A DNA stretch of 10,496 nucleotides from Bdellovibrio sp. CG10_big_fil_rev_8_21_14_0_10_47_8 (GTDB lineage Bacteria > Bdellovibrionota > Bdellovibrionia > Bdellovibrionales > Bdellovibrionaceae): the NCBI GenBank assembly GCA_002773975.1, contig PEZR01000006.1, positions 1,581-12,076 on the forward strand, read 5' to 3'. This document shows, in pieces, positions 1 through 6,338 of this stretch. Position 1 is the first letter of the stretch, and every line of letters begins with the position of its first letter. Made by a program: the position numbers and the translations under genes. The notes beneath the pieces are model-generated. The model was not told where the DNA came from, searched no databases, and saw only the letters and a list, made by a program, of their open reading frames with translations.

Positions 1-1
1 C

Positions 2-163
2 CCTCCGCTAGGTGTCGCTATGCCGGCCGACATGATGGGAACAGATTCGGCTCCAGATGCCGACGCCGCCGCTCGCAGCCGAAAGACCAAAGCCCTTTTT
101 ATAGGAATTGCGCTTTTGCTGGCAGGCCTTGCTGTTTACGTCCTCATGAAGCTCAGAAAATAG
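2..163 (+). CDS. C-terminal end of a protein with a terminal membrane segment (partial)
   Basis: The frame is open from the window edge to TAG at 161-163 and gives about 53 residues. The first half is rich in Ala, Asp and Met. The end is a clear hydrophobic segment (ALFIGIALLLAGLAVYVL) preceded by Arg/Lys and followed by a short basic tail (MKLRK). This is the shape of a C-terminal membrane anchor. An in-frame ATG at 20 could instead start a 47-residue single-span protein, but no good ribosome binding site precedes it. The gene is convergent with the M16 lipoprotein gene, with only 10 nt between the stops and no obvious terminator. The family is not recognised, and the rest of the gene would lie upstream of the window. 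Confidence 0.5.
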   Translation, partial: PPLGVAMPADMMGTDSAPDADAAARSRKTKALFIGIALLLAGLAVYVLMKLRK

Positions 164-173
164 CCTGATAAAT

Positions 174-1553
174 CTAAAGCGCCTGCGATTGAAACTTGCC
201 GACAGATTTAAGCTGCGAACCTAGCTCTTTTTCATTGGCATAAACCAGAACCTTCAATTGATCCGGCTTAATATAACGAGCAATGGTTTCATTGAGATCC
301 TTCAGCGTGATTGCATTGACGTTTTTAATATAGTCCCGCAAGTAAGAGTCAGAAACTCCGTACACGCGAAGCAACATCATGTTCAATGCCAATCGATCCA
401 CAGTTTCGATCGCTGCTGGAAACTGGCCAATCATCAAAGCCTTGGCGGAAGCCAGCTCCTCTTCAGTGACGCCTTTTTCTTGAAAATCCCGAATGACCTT
501 GATTGAATTCAGTATTGTCTCCGCCACCTTGTCTTGACGAGTGAATGTAGAAACATCCACCCCGCCAATATCTCTATAGGTTTCCAACTGAGAGGAAATA
601 GAATAAGTCAGTCCCAAATCATCGCGAACCTTTTGATTTAAACGGCTGGCAAAGTCTCCTCCCAAAATCACGTTGGCCAAACGCAGCTTTAAAAAATCTG
701 GATGGTTTCGCGGAATACCCAGCTGGCCAATATGGATCTGCGCCTGCTTCAACCCTGGCTTAGAAATAATTTTGTACTGATTTCCTGAACTGGCTTGCAC
801 AAAAGACTTTGGAGGAGGGGTCACATCTGCTTTGACCCAGCCTCCGAAAGCCTTTCCTATATCAGCTCTCATGTTGTCATCAAAATCACCCATCACCGCC
901 AAAATCGCATTGTTCGGACGGAAGTATTCAAAATACTGTTTGATGACTTGAGTGCGACTCAGAGGTCCCAAGGTCGCCTCAGTCCCCAAAATAGGACGGC
1001 CGTAAACACTTCCTTGATAAAGCTCTTGACTGAATTTTAAATCTGCATAGGGCCCCGGTTGATCTTGGAGCTGTTGAATCTTCGAGAGGAACTGTGATTT
1101 TTTCCGCTCAACTTCTTCGTTCTGAAAAGCCGGCTTTGTCACGATCTCGGCAAAAAGATCTAAAAGTTCAGAATGATACTGCGAAAGTCCCGATGTCGAA
1201 AGGACCGTATAGTCCTGTGCGACACTGGCATGAAAACTAGAGCCCAATTGCGCAAAATCATCTGCAACCTGCATCGCAGATTTTGCAGCGGCCCCTTGAT
1301 CCAAAAGCGCGACCATCAAAGACATCAAACCCTCTTCTCCCTTGGGGTCAGCGCTTGCGCCCGAAGGAAGGACCATGGCAAAACTAATTTTTGGAAGAGT
1401 GTGATCAGGAATAAAGAGAACCTTTAGGCCATTTCGATATGTTCTTTGCTCTACCGGCCTTAAGCGAAATGCCTGTGGACTCCGCGGCGAGGACGTCGCA
1501 CAAGAAGAAAGACCTATCATCAACAAAATACCAATCAATGAATTCCATTTCAT
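174..1553 (-). CDS. M16-family peptidase-like lipoprotein lacking the zinc motif
   Basis: This 459-residue protein has the M16 (pitrilysin / mitochondrial processing peptidase) fold signature: an early NGLKVLFIPDH strand, a mid-protein FRPNNAILAVMGDFD segment and a second-half domain with GGDFASRLNQKVRDDLGLTY. The N-terminus is a lipoprotein signal with lipobox LSSC (Cys18); the residue after Cys is Ala, which would suit outer-membrane sorting. The HxxEH zinc site is absent. Where the neighbour has AHMLEH, this protein has LMSLMV (residues 76-81), so it should not bind zinc. By analogy with MPP alpha/beta and bacterial M16B pairs it is probably the non-catalytic partner of the upstream M16 enzyme. 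ATG overlaps the upstream TGA (ATGA), with GGAG 8 nt before it, so translation is probably coupled. Family assignment is firm; the pairing is inference. Confidence 0.9.
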   Translation of the reverse strand: MKWNSLIGILLMIGLSSCATSSPRSPQAFRLRPVEQRTYRNGLKVLFIPDHTLPKISFAMVLPSGASADPKGEEGLMSLMVALLDQGAAAKSAMQVADDFAQLGSSFHASVAQDYTVLSTSGLSQYHSELLDLFAEIVTKPAFQNEEVERKKSQFLSKIQQLQDQPGPYADLKFSQELYQGSVYGRPILGTEATLGPLSRTQVIKQYFEYFRPNNAILAVMGDFDDNMRADIGKAFGGWVKADVTPPPKSFVQASSGNQYKIISKPGLKQAQIHIGQLGIPRNHPDFLKLRLANVILGGDFASRLNQKVRDDLGLTYSISSQLETYRDIGGVDVSTFTRQDKVAETILNSIKVIRDFQEKGVTEEELASAKALMIGQFPAAIETVDRLALNMMLLRVYGVSDSYLRDYIKNVNAITLKDLNETIARYIKPDQLKVLVYANEKELGSQLKSVGKFQSQAL

Positions 1554-2908
1554 TTTTTAGGCTCCAATATGGCTGTCACCATTTTTTCCATAACCAGATA
1601 TTTTTGACTGACCCGGAGTAAATCTTGAGCCGTCACCGAATTGTACTTTTCTAAGTCTTTAAAAAGACGATCAAAGTTCCCAAAAAGAATTTCATTGATC
1701 GCTAAGGACTGAGCCTTTTCATCAATCGTATTGAGCCCCTCAACCGTATCCATCATTACTTGGTTTTTCACCTTCTGAAGCTCTTTCTCGGAAACAAGCT
1801 CAGTTTTCATTTTCTCGATCTCAGACCGCGTGATTTTTTCGGCCTCTGCCAAACCTAGACCTGGCTTCATTGTGAACATCACCATGAACGCCCCCGGATT
1901 GGCGTTGGTCATGTTGCCGGCGTTCACGTTGGCCGCAATTTGTTTTTCATAAACCAATTTTTTTGACAGCCGACTAGAAACGCCGCTGCCAAGAACGGCC
2001 GCGACCAGATCCAATGCAAAAGAATCTGCATGCCCAGACTCTACTCCCTTAAAGGCCATAACCTCAGATCGTGACTGCACATCCCAGGCAAGAGTCTTTC
2101 GTACCGAGGCCTTCAAATCCGGCTCGACTGGATAATTCCGCTTAGGCAGTGGACGAGAGGGCAACTGAGAATAATATTTCTCGACCAATTTTTTCGTCGA
2201 CGAAGGATCAAAATCACCCGCGATCACCAGAACTGCATTATTGGGCAAATAATACTTGTCGTAAAACTCGCGCAGCTTATCAACTTTGTACGCTTGAATG
2301 TGCTTCATGAATCCAATGGTGGGCCAGCGATAAGGGTGAATCTTAAAAAGGGTCCCCATCATCAACTCTCGCAACAAGCCTCCAGGATTATTGTCGACAC
2401 GCCAACGCCGCTCTTCTCCGACCACCTGCAATTCGCTTTTCAGGTCTTCTGGTCGAAGAGCAAGACTTCGCATCCGATCAACCTCCATATCCATGATCAA
2501 CTCTAATTTTGAACTGGGGAGGTTTTCGTAAAATCCAGTATAATCAAAGCTCGTAAAAGCATTGTTCGTGATGCCATTTTCTTGCAAAATACGATCAAAA
2601 TCTTTGCCAGAATATTTTTTTGCACCCTTGAACATCATGTGCTCAAGCATATGAGCTGCCCCGGTCATCTCGGGAGATTCGTCCCGAGAGCCAACTCGGT
2701 ACCAAGTGTGATAGCTAATCATGGGAACCGAGTGATCTTCTGACAGAATTACTGTGAGACCATTGCTCAGCTGATATTTTTCGACAGGAAAATGAATCTT
2801 GAGGCCGGCCTGGCTGATGCTCCCAAACAAAACCGGCAAAAGAAACAGATGAGCAAGCATTGAGCTTCGAATGATTTTATAAATTTTTTTTTGAAAGATT
2901 TTTTTCAT
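1550..2908 (-). CDS. M16-family zinc metallopeptidase, secreted
   Basis: This is a predicted periplasmic or envelope zinc endopeptidase of family M16, 452 residues from the chosen ATG. A basic, hydrophobic signal peptide (residues about 1-34, ending ISQA) leads into the M16 N-terminal domain. The inverted zinc motif is intact as H86-M-L-E89-H90, and the third ligand is Glu165 or Glu166 in VVGEERR at the expected distance. The second M16 domain carries the typical PNNAVLVIAGDFD and GSGVSSRLSKKLVYEK segments. An in-frame TTG at 2932 would extend the protein by 8 residues and overlap fliL by 14 nt, but its GGAG lies only 1 nt away. ATG 2908 gives a clean signal peptide 10 nt after the fliL stop, though with no strong ribosome site. 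It lies in an operon between fliL and the zinc-less M16 lipoprotein, its likely partner. The substrate is unknown. Confidence 0.93.
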   Translation of the reverse strand: MKKIFQKKIYKIIRSSMLAHLFLLPVLFGSISQAGLKIHFPVEKYQLSNGLTVILSEDHSVPMISYHTWYRVGSRDESPEMTGAAHMLEHMMFKGAKKYSGKDFDRILQENGITNNAFTSFDYTGFYENLPSSKLELIMDMEVDRMRSLALRPEDLKSELQVVGEERRWRVDNNPGGLLRELMMGTLFKIHPYRWPTIGFMKHIQAYKVDKLREFYDKYYLPNNAVLVIAGDFDPSSTKKLVEKYYSQLPSRPLPKRNYPVEPDLKASVRKTLAWDVQSRSEVMAFKGVESGHADSFALDLVAAVLGSGVSSRLSKKLVYEKQIAANVNAGNMTNANPGAFMVMFTMKPGLGLAEAEKITRSEIEKMKTELVSEKELQKVKNQVMMDTVEGLNTIDEKAQSLAINEILFGNFDRLFKDLEKYNSVTAQDLLRVSQKYLVMEKMVTAILEPKK

Positions 2909-2918
2909 CGTGCGCAAA

Positions 2919-3458
2919 TTATTGCACGACAAACTCCGAGAAGTAAACGTCCTTCACGACCCCTTTATCTAAGATGCCGTTAATTACAGTAGCAATACGA
3001 TCTTTCAAAAATAATTTTCCCTGAATGCTCTCAAGTTCGCCAAAGGTCTTGTCATTCAGAAGGCGCACAATCTTATCGCGAGCTTTAGCTCGATTGTCTG
3101 AATTGATCACTTCCTCGAAGCCGTCTTTACCGAGCATCTCTAAATTCACTTCAACGCGAATTGTTCGCTTCGGCTCTCCCGATAGATTCACTGTGAACTT
3201 GTCCATCGTATAGACCAAAGGTCCAGAATCACTCTCTGCATCGTGGGCCTTCTCCAAAGCTTCTCGCTCGGAGGCCAACTGCTGTTCAGTAATAGAGGGT
3301 GCATGCCAACCCAATGTGGCTGCATAGACCCAATAGGCCCCCAGGCCAGTAACCCCCAGATTGACCACCGCAAAGAGAATTTGAAGAATCATCCCCATCG
3401 GAAGCTTCTTCCCGCCCTTGCCTTCTTCTTTTTTAGCTTCTGCTTTTTCTTCTGCCAT
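2919..3458 (-). CDS. fliL: Flagellar basal body-associated protein FliL
   Basis: FliL is an inner-membrane protein around the flagellar stator that supports MotA/MotB function. The 179-residue product has a Lys/Glu-rich cytoplasmic N-terminus (1-20), one membrane span (about 21-48) and a periplasmic FliL domain from about 80. That domain shows YTMDKFTVNL, an RVEVNLEM strand, a KARDKIVRLLNDKTFGEL helix region and the family's hallmark ending, VYFSEFVVQ. The start is supported by AGGA 8 nt before ATG. It is the first gene of the operon with the two M16 genes. fliM and fliN, common fliL neighbours, are not seen here, so this copy sits outside the usual flagellar cluster. Identification is confident; whether it is the only fliL of the genome cannot be told. 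Confidence 0.9.
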   Translation of the reverse strand: MAEEKAEAKKEEGKGGKKLPMGMILQILFAVVNLGVTGLGAYWVYAATLGWHAPSITEQQLASEREALEKAHDAESDSGPLVYTMDKFTVNLSGEPKRTIRVEVNLEMLGKDGFEEVINSDNRAKARDKIVRLLNDKTFGELESIQGKLFLKDRIATVINGILDKGVVKDVYFSEFVVQ

Positions 3459-3497
3459 GCTGAGTATCCTATCGGATGACTGGACTGAAGTCTGAAG

Positions 3498-3512
3498 GCC
3501 TCAAGAGGGCCA
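3498..3512 (-). promoter_or_regulatory. Possible sigma-54-type site before fliL
   Basis: On the minus strand the sequence TGGC, then GC 10 nt after the GG, reproduces the GG-N10-GC core of sigma-54 promoters and would start transcription about 25-30 nt before the fliL ATG. The rest of the -12 element (TTGC) is not matched, and the site also lies in a short GGCC-rich inverted repeat (3497-3511). Several lineages drive flagellar genes with sigma-54, but this match could be chance. Confidence 0.2.
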
Positions 3513-3545
3513 CTTTGCTAGATATTTAGATAGAAAATGTCGAAC

Positions 3546-3574
3546 TTGTCCTCACCCAAGGGTATGGTCATATT
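3546..3574 (+). promoter_or_regulatory. Candidate promoter of the YkuD-NTF2 gene
   Basis: TTGTCC (3546-3551), a 17-nt spacer and CATATT (3569-3574) give a 4/6 plus 4/6 sigma-70-like match and a leader of about 27 nt. An overlapping alternative is TTGACT (3573-3578), 17 nt, TCGAAT (3596-3601), which would give a nearly leaderless transcript. Both are weak predictions. Confidence 0.3.
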
Positions 3575-3607
3575 GACTTTTTTGCGCCGAAAGAGTCGAA
3601 TTAAACT

Positions 3608-4672
3608 ATGCACTTGAAGAAGCCCTTTTGGATGCACCGACATCTGGCAGTGTGCGCAATAACTCTGTTATTGGCGCCCCTGTCCCATTCTGAGTCAACA
3701 GCACCCGAATCAGATTCGGCGGCGTCTGCCGACAAAAAGCTTTATCCCGCGGGGCTGATTGCCTTGGCGGGTGATTCTCTTTTTTCCTCGTACTCATTGG
3801 TTGTCGACAAGTCAAAAAGGCTTTTGTCGGTCTATGAATGGAAAAATGAAGACCTGACCAAGATCGCCGAATACCCCGCCGACATCGGCAAAAAAAATGG
3901 CGACAAAAAGAAAGAAAATGACTCCCGTACACCCGTGGGGATTTATTTTTTGCAGCGAGAAATGACCCAGCCGGAAATTCCCTTTGGCCTTTATGGCAAC
4001 CTGGCTTTTTCCACAGACTATCCCAATATTTTCGACCAACGTGATGCAAAAACAGGTTCGGGGATTTGGCTCCACGCCGTGCCTGACACCGTCCCTCTGA
4101 CTCGAGGCTCGCGAGGCTGTGTTGTGGTAAGAAATAACATCATCAAACTTCTAAAAAACTATGTGAAGCTGGAACAAACTCCCATTCTCATTTTTGACGA
4201 AGTTAAATATTTAGATCCATCGGGGTACCAAAGCCAAAGAAATCGCTTCCTCAAAAGCTTCGACGACTGGAGAACAGCTTGGGAACAACAAGACGTTGAC
4301 ACCTACATCAAGTACTACGATACAACTTTTCGCAATGATCAGATGAATTATCGGCAGTGGTATCGCCACAAGAAAAAGCTCAAGTCCCTCTACAGCTACA
4401 TCAAGGTTCAACTGGGGCCCCCGATGATTCTACAAAACAAAGATCAGATCGTGATTCGCACCATTCAAAGATATGAATCTAATTTGCACAAAGACTATGG
4501 CGAAAAGACGATCCATGCCAGGCTCAGTCCCGATGTCGGATTTCACATCATTCGCGAAGATTGGAAACCTCTGCCGGATCCCTTGGCCTCGGACCACAGC
4601 CAGGAAAAGAACTCATCAATGATCAATATGGAGCAAAAACGCGAAGTCTCTGCTCAAGAGCCTGCGCAATAA
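3608..4672 (+). CDS. YkuD L,D-transpeptidase/carboxypeptidase with C-terminal NTF2-like domain
   Basis: A 354-residue secreted peptidoglycan enzyme. Residues 1-28 form a signal peptide; the YkuD catalytic domain spans about 62-200. The active site is H156 in GIWLHAVP and C171 in RGSRGCVVVRN, the YkuD S-x-G-C pattern. From about 212 to 322 a second domain (FDDWRTAWEQQDVDTYIKYY, later IVIRTIQRYES) looks like the NTF2-like domain of Helicobacter Csd6 and Campylobacter Pgp2. That architecture is associated with L,D-carboxypeptidase trimming of tetrapeptide stems and with helical or curved shape. From memory, the Bdellovibrio curvature protein Bd1075 has the same architecture, with key residues Cys156 and Tyr274; C171 and Y289 here keep that exact 118-residue spacing. 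Transpeptidase activity cannot be excluded. Start is uncertain: ATG 3608 has a weak ribosome site and ATG 3632 also leaves a signal peptide. It is transcribed divergently from fliL. Confidence 0.9.
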   Translation: MHLKKPFWMHRHLAVCAITLLLAPLSHSESTAPESDSAASADKKLYPAGLIALAGDSLFSSYSLVVDKSKRLLSVYEWKNEDLTKIAEYPADIGKKNGDKKKENDSRTPVGIYFLQREMTQPEIPFGLYGNLAFSTDYPNIFDQRDAKTGSGIWLHAVPDTVPLTRGSRGCVVVRNNIIKLLKNYVKLEQTPILIFDEVKYLDPSGYQSQRNRFLKSFDDWRTAWEQQDVDTYIKYYDTTFRNDQMNYRQWYRHKKKLKSLYSYIKVQLGPPMILQNKDQIVIRTIQRYESNLHKDYGEKTIHARLSPDVGFHIIREDWKPLPDPLASDHSQEKNSSMINMEQKREVSAQEPAQ

Positions 4673-4711
4673 AATACCACATTGAATGCAATCAGATCTG
4701 GCTGGAGGCTT

Positions 4712-4897
4712 CTAGTGCTGTTGATTAGGCTCTGGTTTTTCGTCTTCCAGGATCAGCTTTTCAGATTGAGCTGTAAGATCTGGCAGAGCGTCGAGGTGTT
4801 TTTTAAGCTCTTCTTTGCTGCCAAGGCCGTGATTCAAATTGAACTCAGTGACCCGAACATCAAATTTCATATTTTTCAGAGCTTTATCCAACGACAT
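4712..4897 (-). CDS. Small conserved-looking protein, 61 residues, function unknown
   Basis: The product is soluble, with no signal peptide or membrane segment. The N-terminal half mixes basic residues with a FDVRVTEFNLN strand-like stretch; a charged helix-like segment (SKEELKKHLDAL) follows, and the end is acidic and proline-containing (EDEKPEPNQQH). Reality of the gene rests on its ribosome site: AGGAGG 5 nt before ATG, stronger than those of most genes here. It starts 58 nt after the rhomboid stop on the same strand and is probably the last gene of the sppA-HIT-rhomboid operon, or has its own promoter. It is convergent with the YkuD gene, 39 nt away. No family is recognised. Confidence 0.7.
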   Translation of the reverse strand: MSLDKALKNMKFDVRVTEFNLNHGLGSKEELKKHLDALPDLTAQSEKLILEDEKPEPNQQH

Positions 4898-4902
4898 TAA
4901 AA

Positions 4903-4908
4903 CCTCCT
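4903..4908 (-). promoter_or_regulatory. Strong ribosome binding site of the 61-residue gene
   Basis: AGGAGG on the minus strand, 5 nt before the ATG at 4897. It is the main evidence that this short frame is translated rather than the overlapping plus-strand frame. Confidence 0.75.
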
Positions 4909-4955
4909 CGAAGATGCAACAGAGATAGCAGACCTGGCCTCAGAAGCCAAGGATT

Positions 4956-5714
4956 TCAATTCCAGTACTTGGGCCCCTCGCCAGTCTTGGGCTGCTTCTC
5001 GTTGTCCACCACCAACCGCAGGTTCCGGTTGCGCTTCTTGGCCTTCTGACTCCACATCGAGCGCTGAATCCGAGTCCATGCCACCAGGGTCAGATAGCCC
5101 GAGACAAGCCCCCCTAGATGCGCCAGATAGGCCACATCGCCGCCGTTGACGTCAGAGGTCAGGAGAGATGACAGCTCCACCAGCCCCATGATTAAAACAA
5201 AGAACTTGGCCTTCATAGGGAAAACCCCCATGACATAGATCATGCGCTCGCCAAAAATAATCCCATACGCCAGCAAAAGACCAAAAATAGCCCCGGAGGC
5301 CCCCATCACAGGGATCACCAAAGCAGTCGTCCCGGGCTTCAATAGAAAATAAATCCAGGTGCCGATGCAATAGATCAACCCGGCACCAGCCCCTGAGATC
5401 AAATAGTATGATAGAAAAAACTTTCGACCCCAGCGGTTCTCGAGCTCTGTCCCAAGAAACCACAGCATCAGCATATTAAAAAAGATATGGGTGGGCTGAT
5501 AGGTGTGCAAAAACATATAGGTCAGCGGCTGCCACAAGAAAAAATCGTACAAGAATTTAGCGGGATACAGCGCAAACCATCTCGAGAATGAAACACCAAC
5601 ATACTGTTCAAGAATAATCTGAAAACCCAACCAAACGGCAATATTGATGATCACCAGCCATTTGACCGTTTTTGAGATACTAAAATTCATTTGAACACTC
5701 TGACCTTGATTCAT
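4956..5714 (-). CDS. Rhomboid-family intramembrane serine protease
   Basis: Rhomboids cut membrane proteins inside or near the bilayer. This 252-residue protein has about six membrane segments: about 18-36, the 62-90 region, 99-125, 131-153, 168-186 and 192-213. The catalytic serine is S140 in GASG, with FG following as in active rhomboids. The partner histidine is H199 in AYLAHLGGLVSGY. The upstream FLHTYQPTHIFFNM block (H70, H76, N80) matches the oxyanion-hole His/Asn region, so the enzyme looks active. A basic cytoplasmic tail (KAKKRNRNLR and onward) ends the protein. Its ATG overlaps the HIT stop (ATGA), indicating translational coupling; ATG at codon 9 is an alternative start. It sits in the operon after sppA and the HIT gene. 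The substrate is unknown. Confidence 0.93.
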   Translation of the reverse strand: MNQGQSVQMNFSISKTVKWLVIINIAVWLGFQIILEQYVGVSFSRWFALYPAKFLYDFFLWQPLTYMFLHTYQPTHIFFNMLMLWFLGTELENRWGRKFFLSYYLISGAGAGLIYCIGTWIYFLLKPGTTALVIPVMGASGAIFGLLLAYGIIFGERMIYVMGVFPMKAKFFVLIMGLVELSSLLTSDVNGGDVAYLAHLGGLVSGYLTLVAWTRIQRSMWSQKAKKRNRNLRLVVDNEKQPKTGEGPKYWN

Positions 5715-6316
5715 AACTTGTTAAAATAGGCTACCAGACGATCAAAGCTCATCTCAAGGCTTTCGATGACGGTCTTGGTTTCTGCGATCAATGGGAAGAA
5801 ATTCAGGTCTCCAGCCCAGCGAGGAACGATATGATAATGCAGATGCTCCGGAATTCCGGCCCCAGCTACTGCCCCCAAGTTGAGTCCGACATTGAAGCCA
5901 GCTGGCTGATAGGTCTGGCGAAGAACTCGAACCCCCAGCTGCAAAACCTGATGAAGGTCCTGGTATTCCACTTTGGAAAGCAAATCAAAGTCCGCCACAT
6001 GTCTTTTGGGAATGACGAGGATATGCCCGGAGTTATAGGGAAACTTGTTAAGCACCACCATTGCATGTTTGCTTTGATACAAACAGAGGGTTTTAAAACC
6101 AACACCCTCCTCTGCTGACTTACAAAAAACACAGCCATTGGGCTTAATCAGTTTGCGCACATATTTAAAACGATCCGGACGAAAAAGAACATCTCGCTCC
6201 AAAGGCCAAATTTCTTTCCCTGCCTCCAAAGAAACGGATGCAGACCCTTTTCTTTTCTTTTTTTGGAGGGCCGCTTTTGGGGTCACAGCCTTTTTTTTGG
6301 TGATCTTCTTTTTCAA
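5711..6316 (-). CDS. HIT-family protein, Ap4A phosphorylase-like, with basic N-terminal tail
   Basis: HIT enzymes hydrolyse or phosphorolyse nucleotide phosphoanhydrides such as Ap4A through a covalent nucleotidyl-histidine. Here the triad is H158-L-H160-Y-H162 in EHLHYHIVPRW, preceded by NVGLNLGAVAGAGIPEH and followed by GDLNFFPLI. This resembles the actinobacterial Ap4A-phosphorylase-like branch more than small HinT. C62 and C65 (CVFC), with a later His, suggest the structural zinc site seen in some HIT proteins. Residues 1-24 add an unusual Lys-rich extension. The start is TTG at 6316, supported by GAAGGAT 6 nt upstream (6323-6329). The gene begins 22 nt after the sppA stop and overlaps the rhomboid start by 4 nt. 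Family is certain; substrate and reaction type are inferred. Confidence 0.92.
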   Translation of the reverse strand: MKKKITKKKAVTPKAALQKKKRKGSASVSLEAGKEIWPLERDVLFRPDRFKYVRKLIKPNGCVFCKSAEEGVGFKTLCLYQSKHAMVVLNKFPYNSGHILVIPKRHVADFDLLSKVEYQDLHQVLQLGVRVLRQTYQPAGFNVGLNLGAVAGAGIPEHLHYHIVPRWAGDLNFFPLIAETKTVIESLEMSFDRLVAYFNKL

Positions 6317-6338
6317 TTTTTTATCCTTCGATCAAAAA

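Noticed and set aside
2909..2932. TTG start adding 8 residues to the zinc M16 peptidase
   Set aside because: It would overlap fliL, its GGAG is only 1 nt away, and the extra residues put polar sequence before a normal signal peptide.
4682..4900. Plus-strand 72-residue frame opposite the 61-residue gene
   Set aside because: No ribosome site; the minus-strand frame has a near-perfect one.
4931..4950. Small TGGC/GCCA hairpin after the rhomboid gene as a terminator
   Set aside because: The stem is short and no T-run follows, so readthrough into the small gene is likely.
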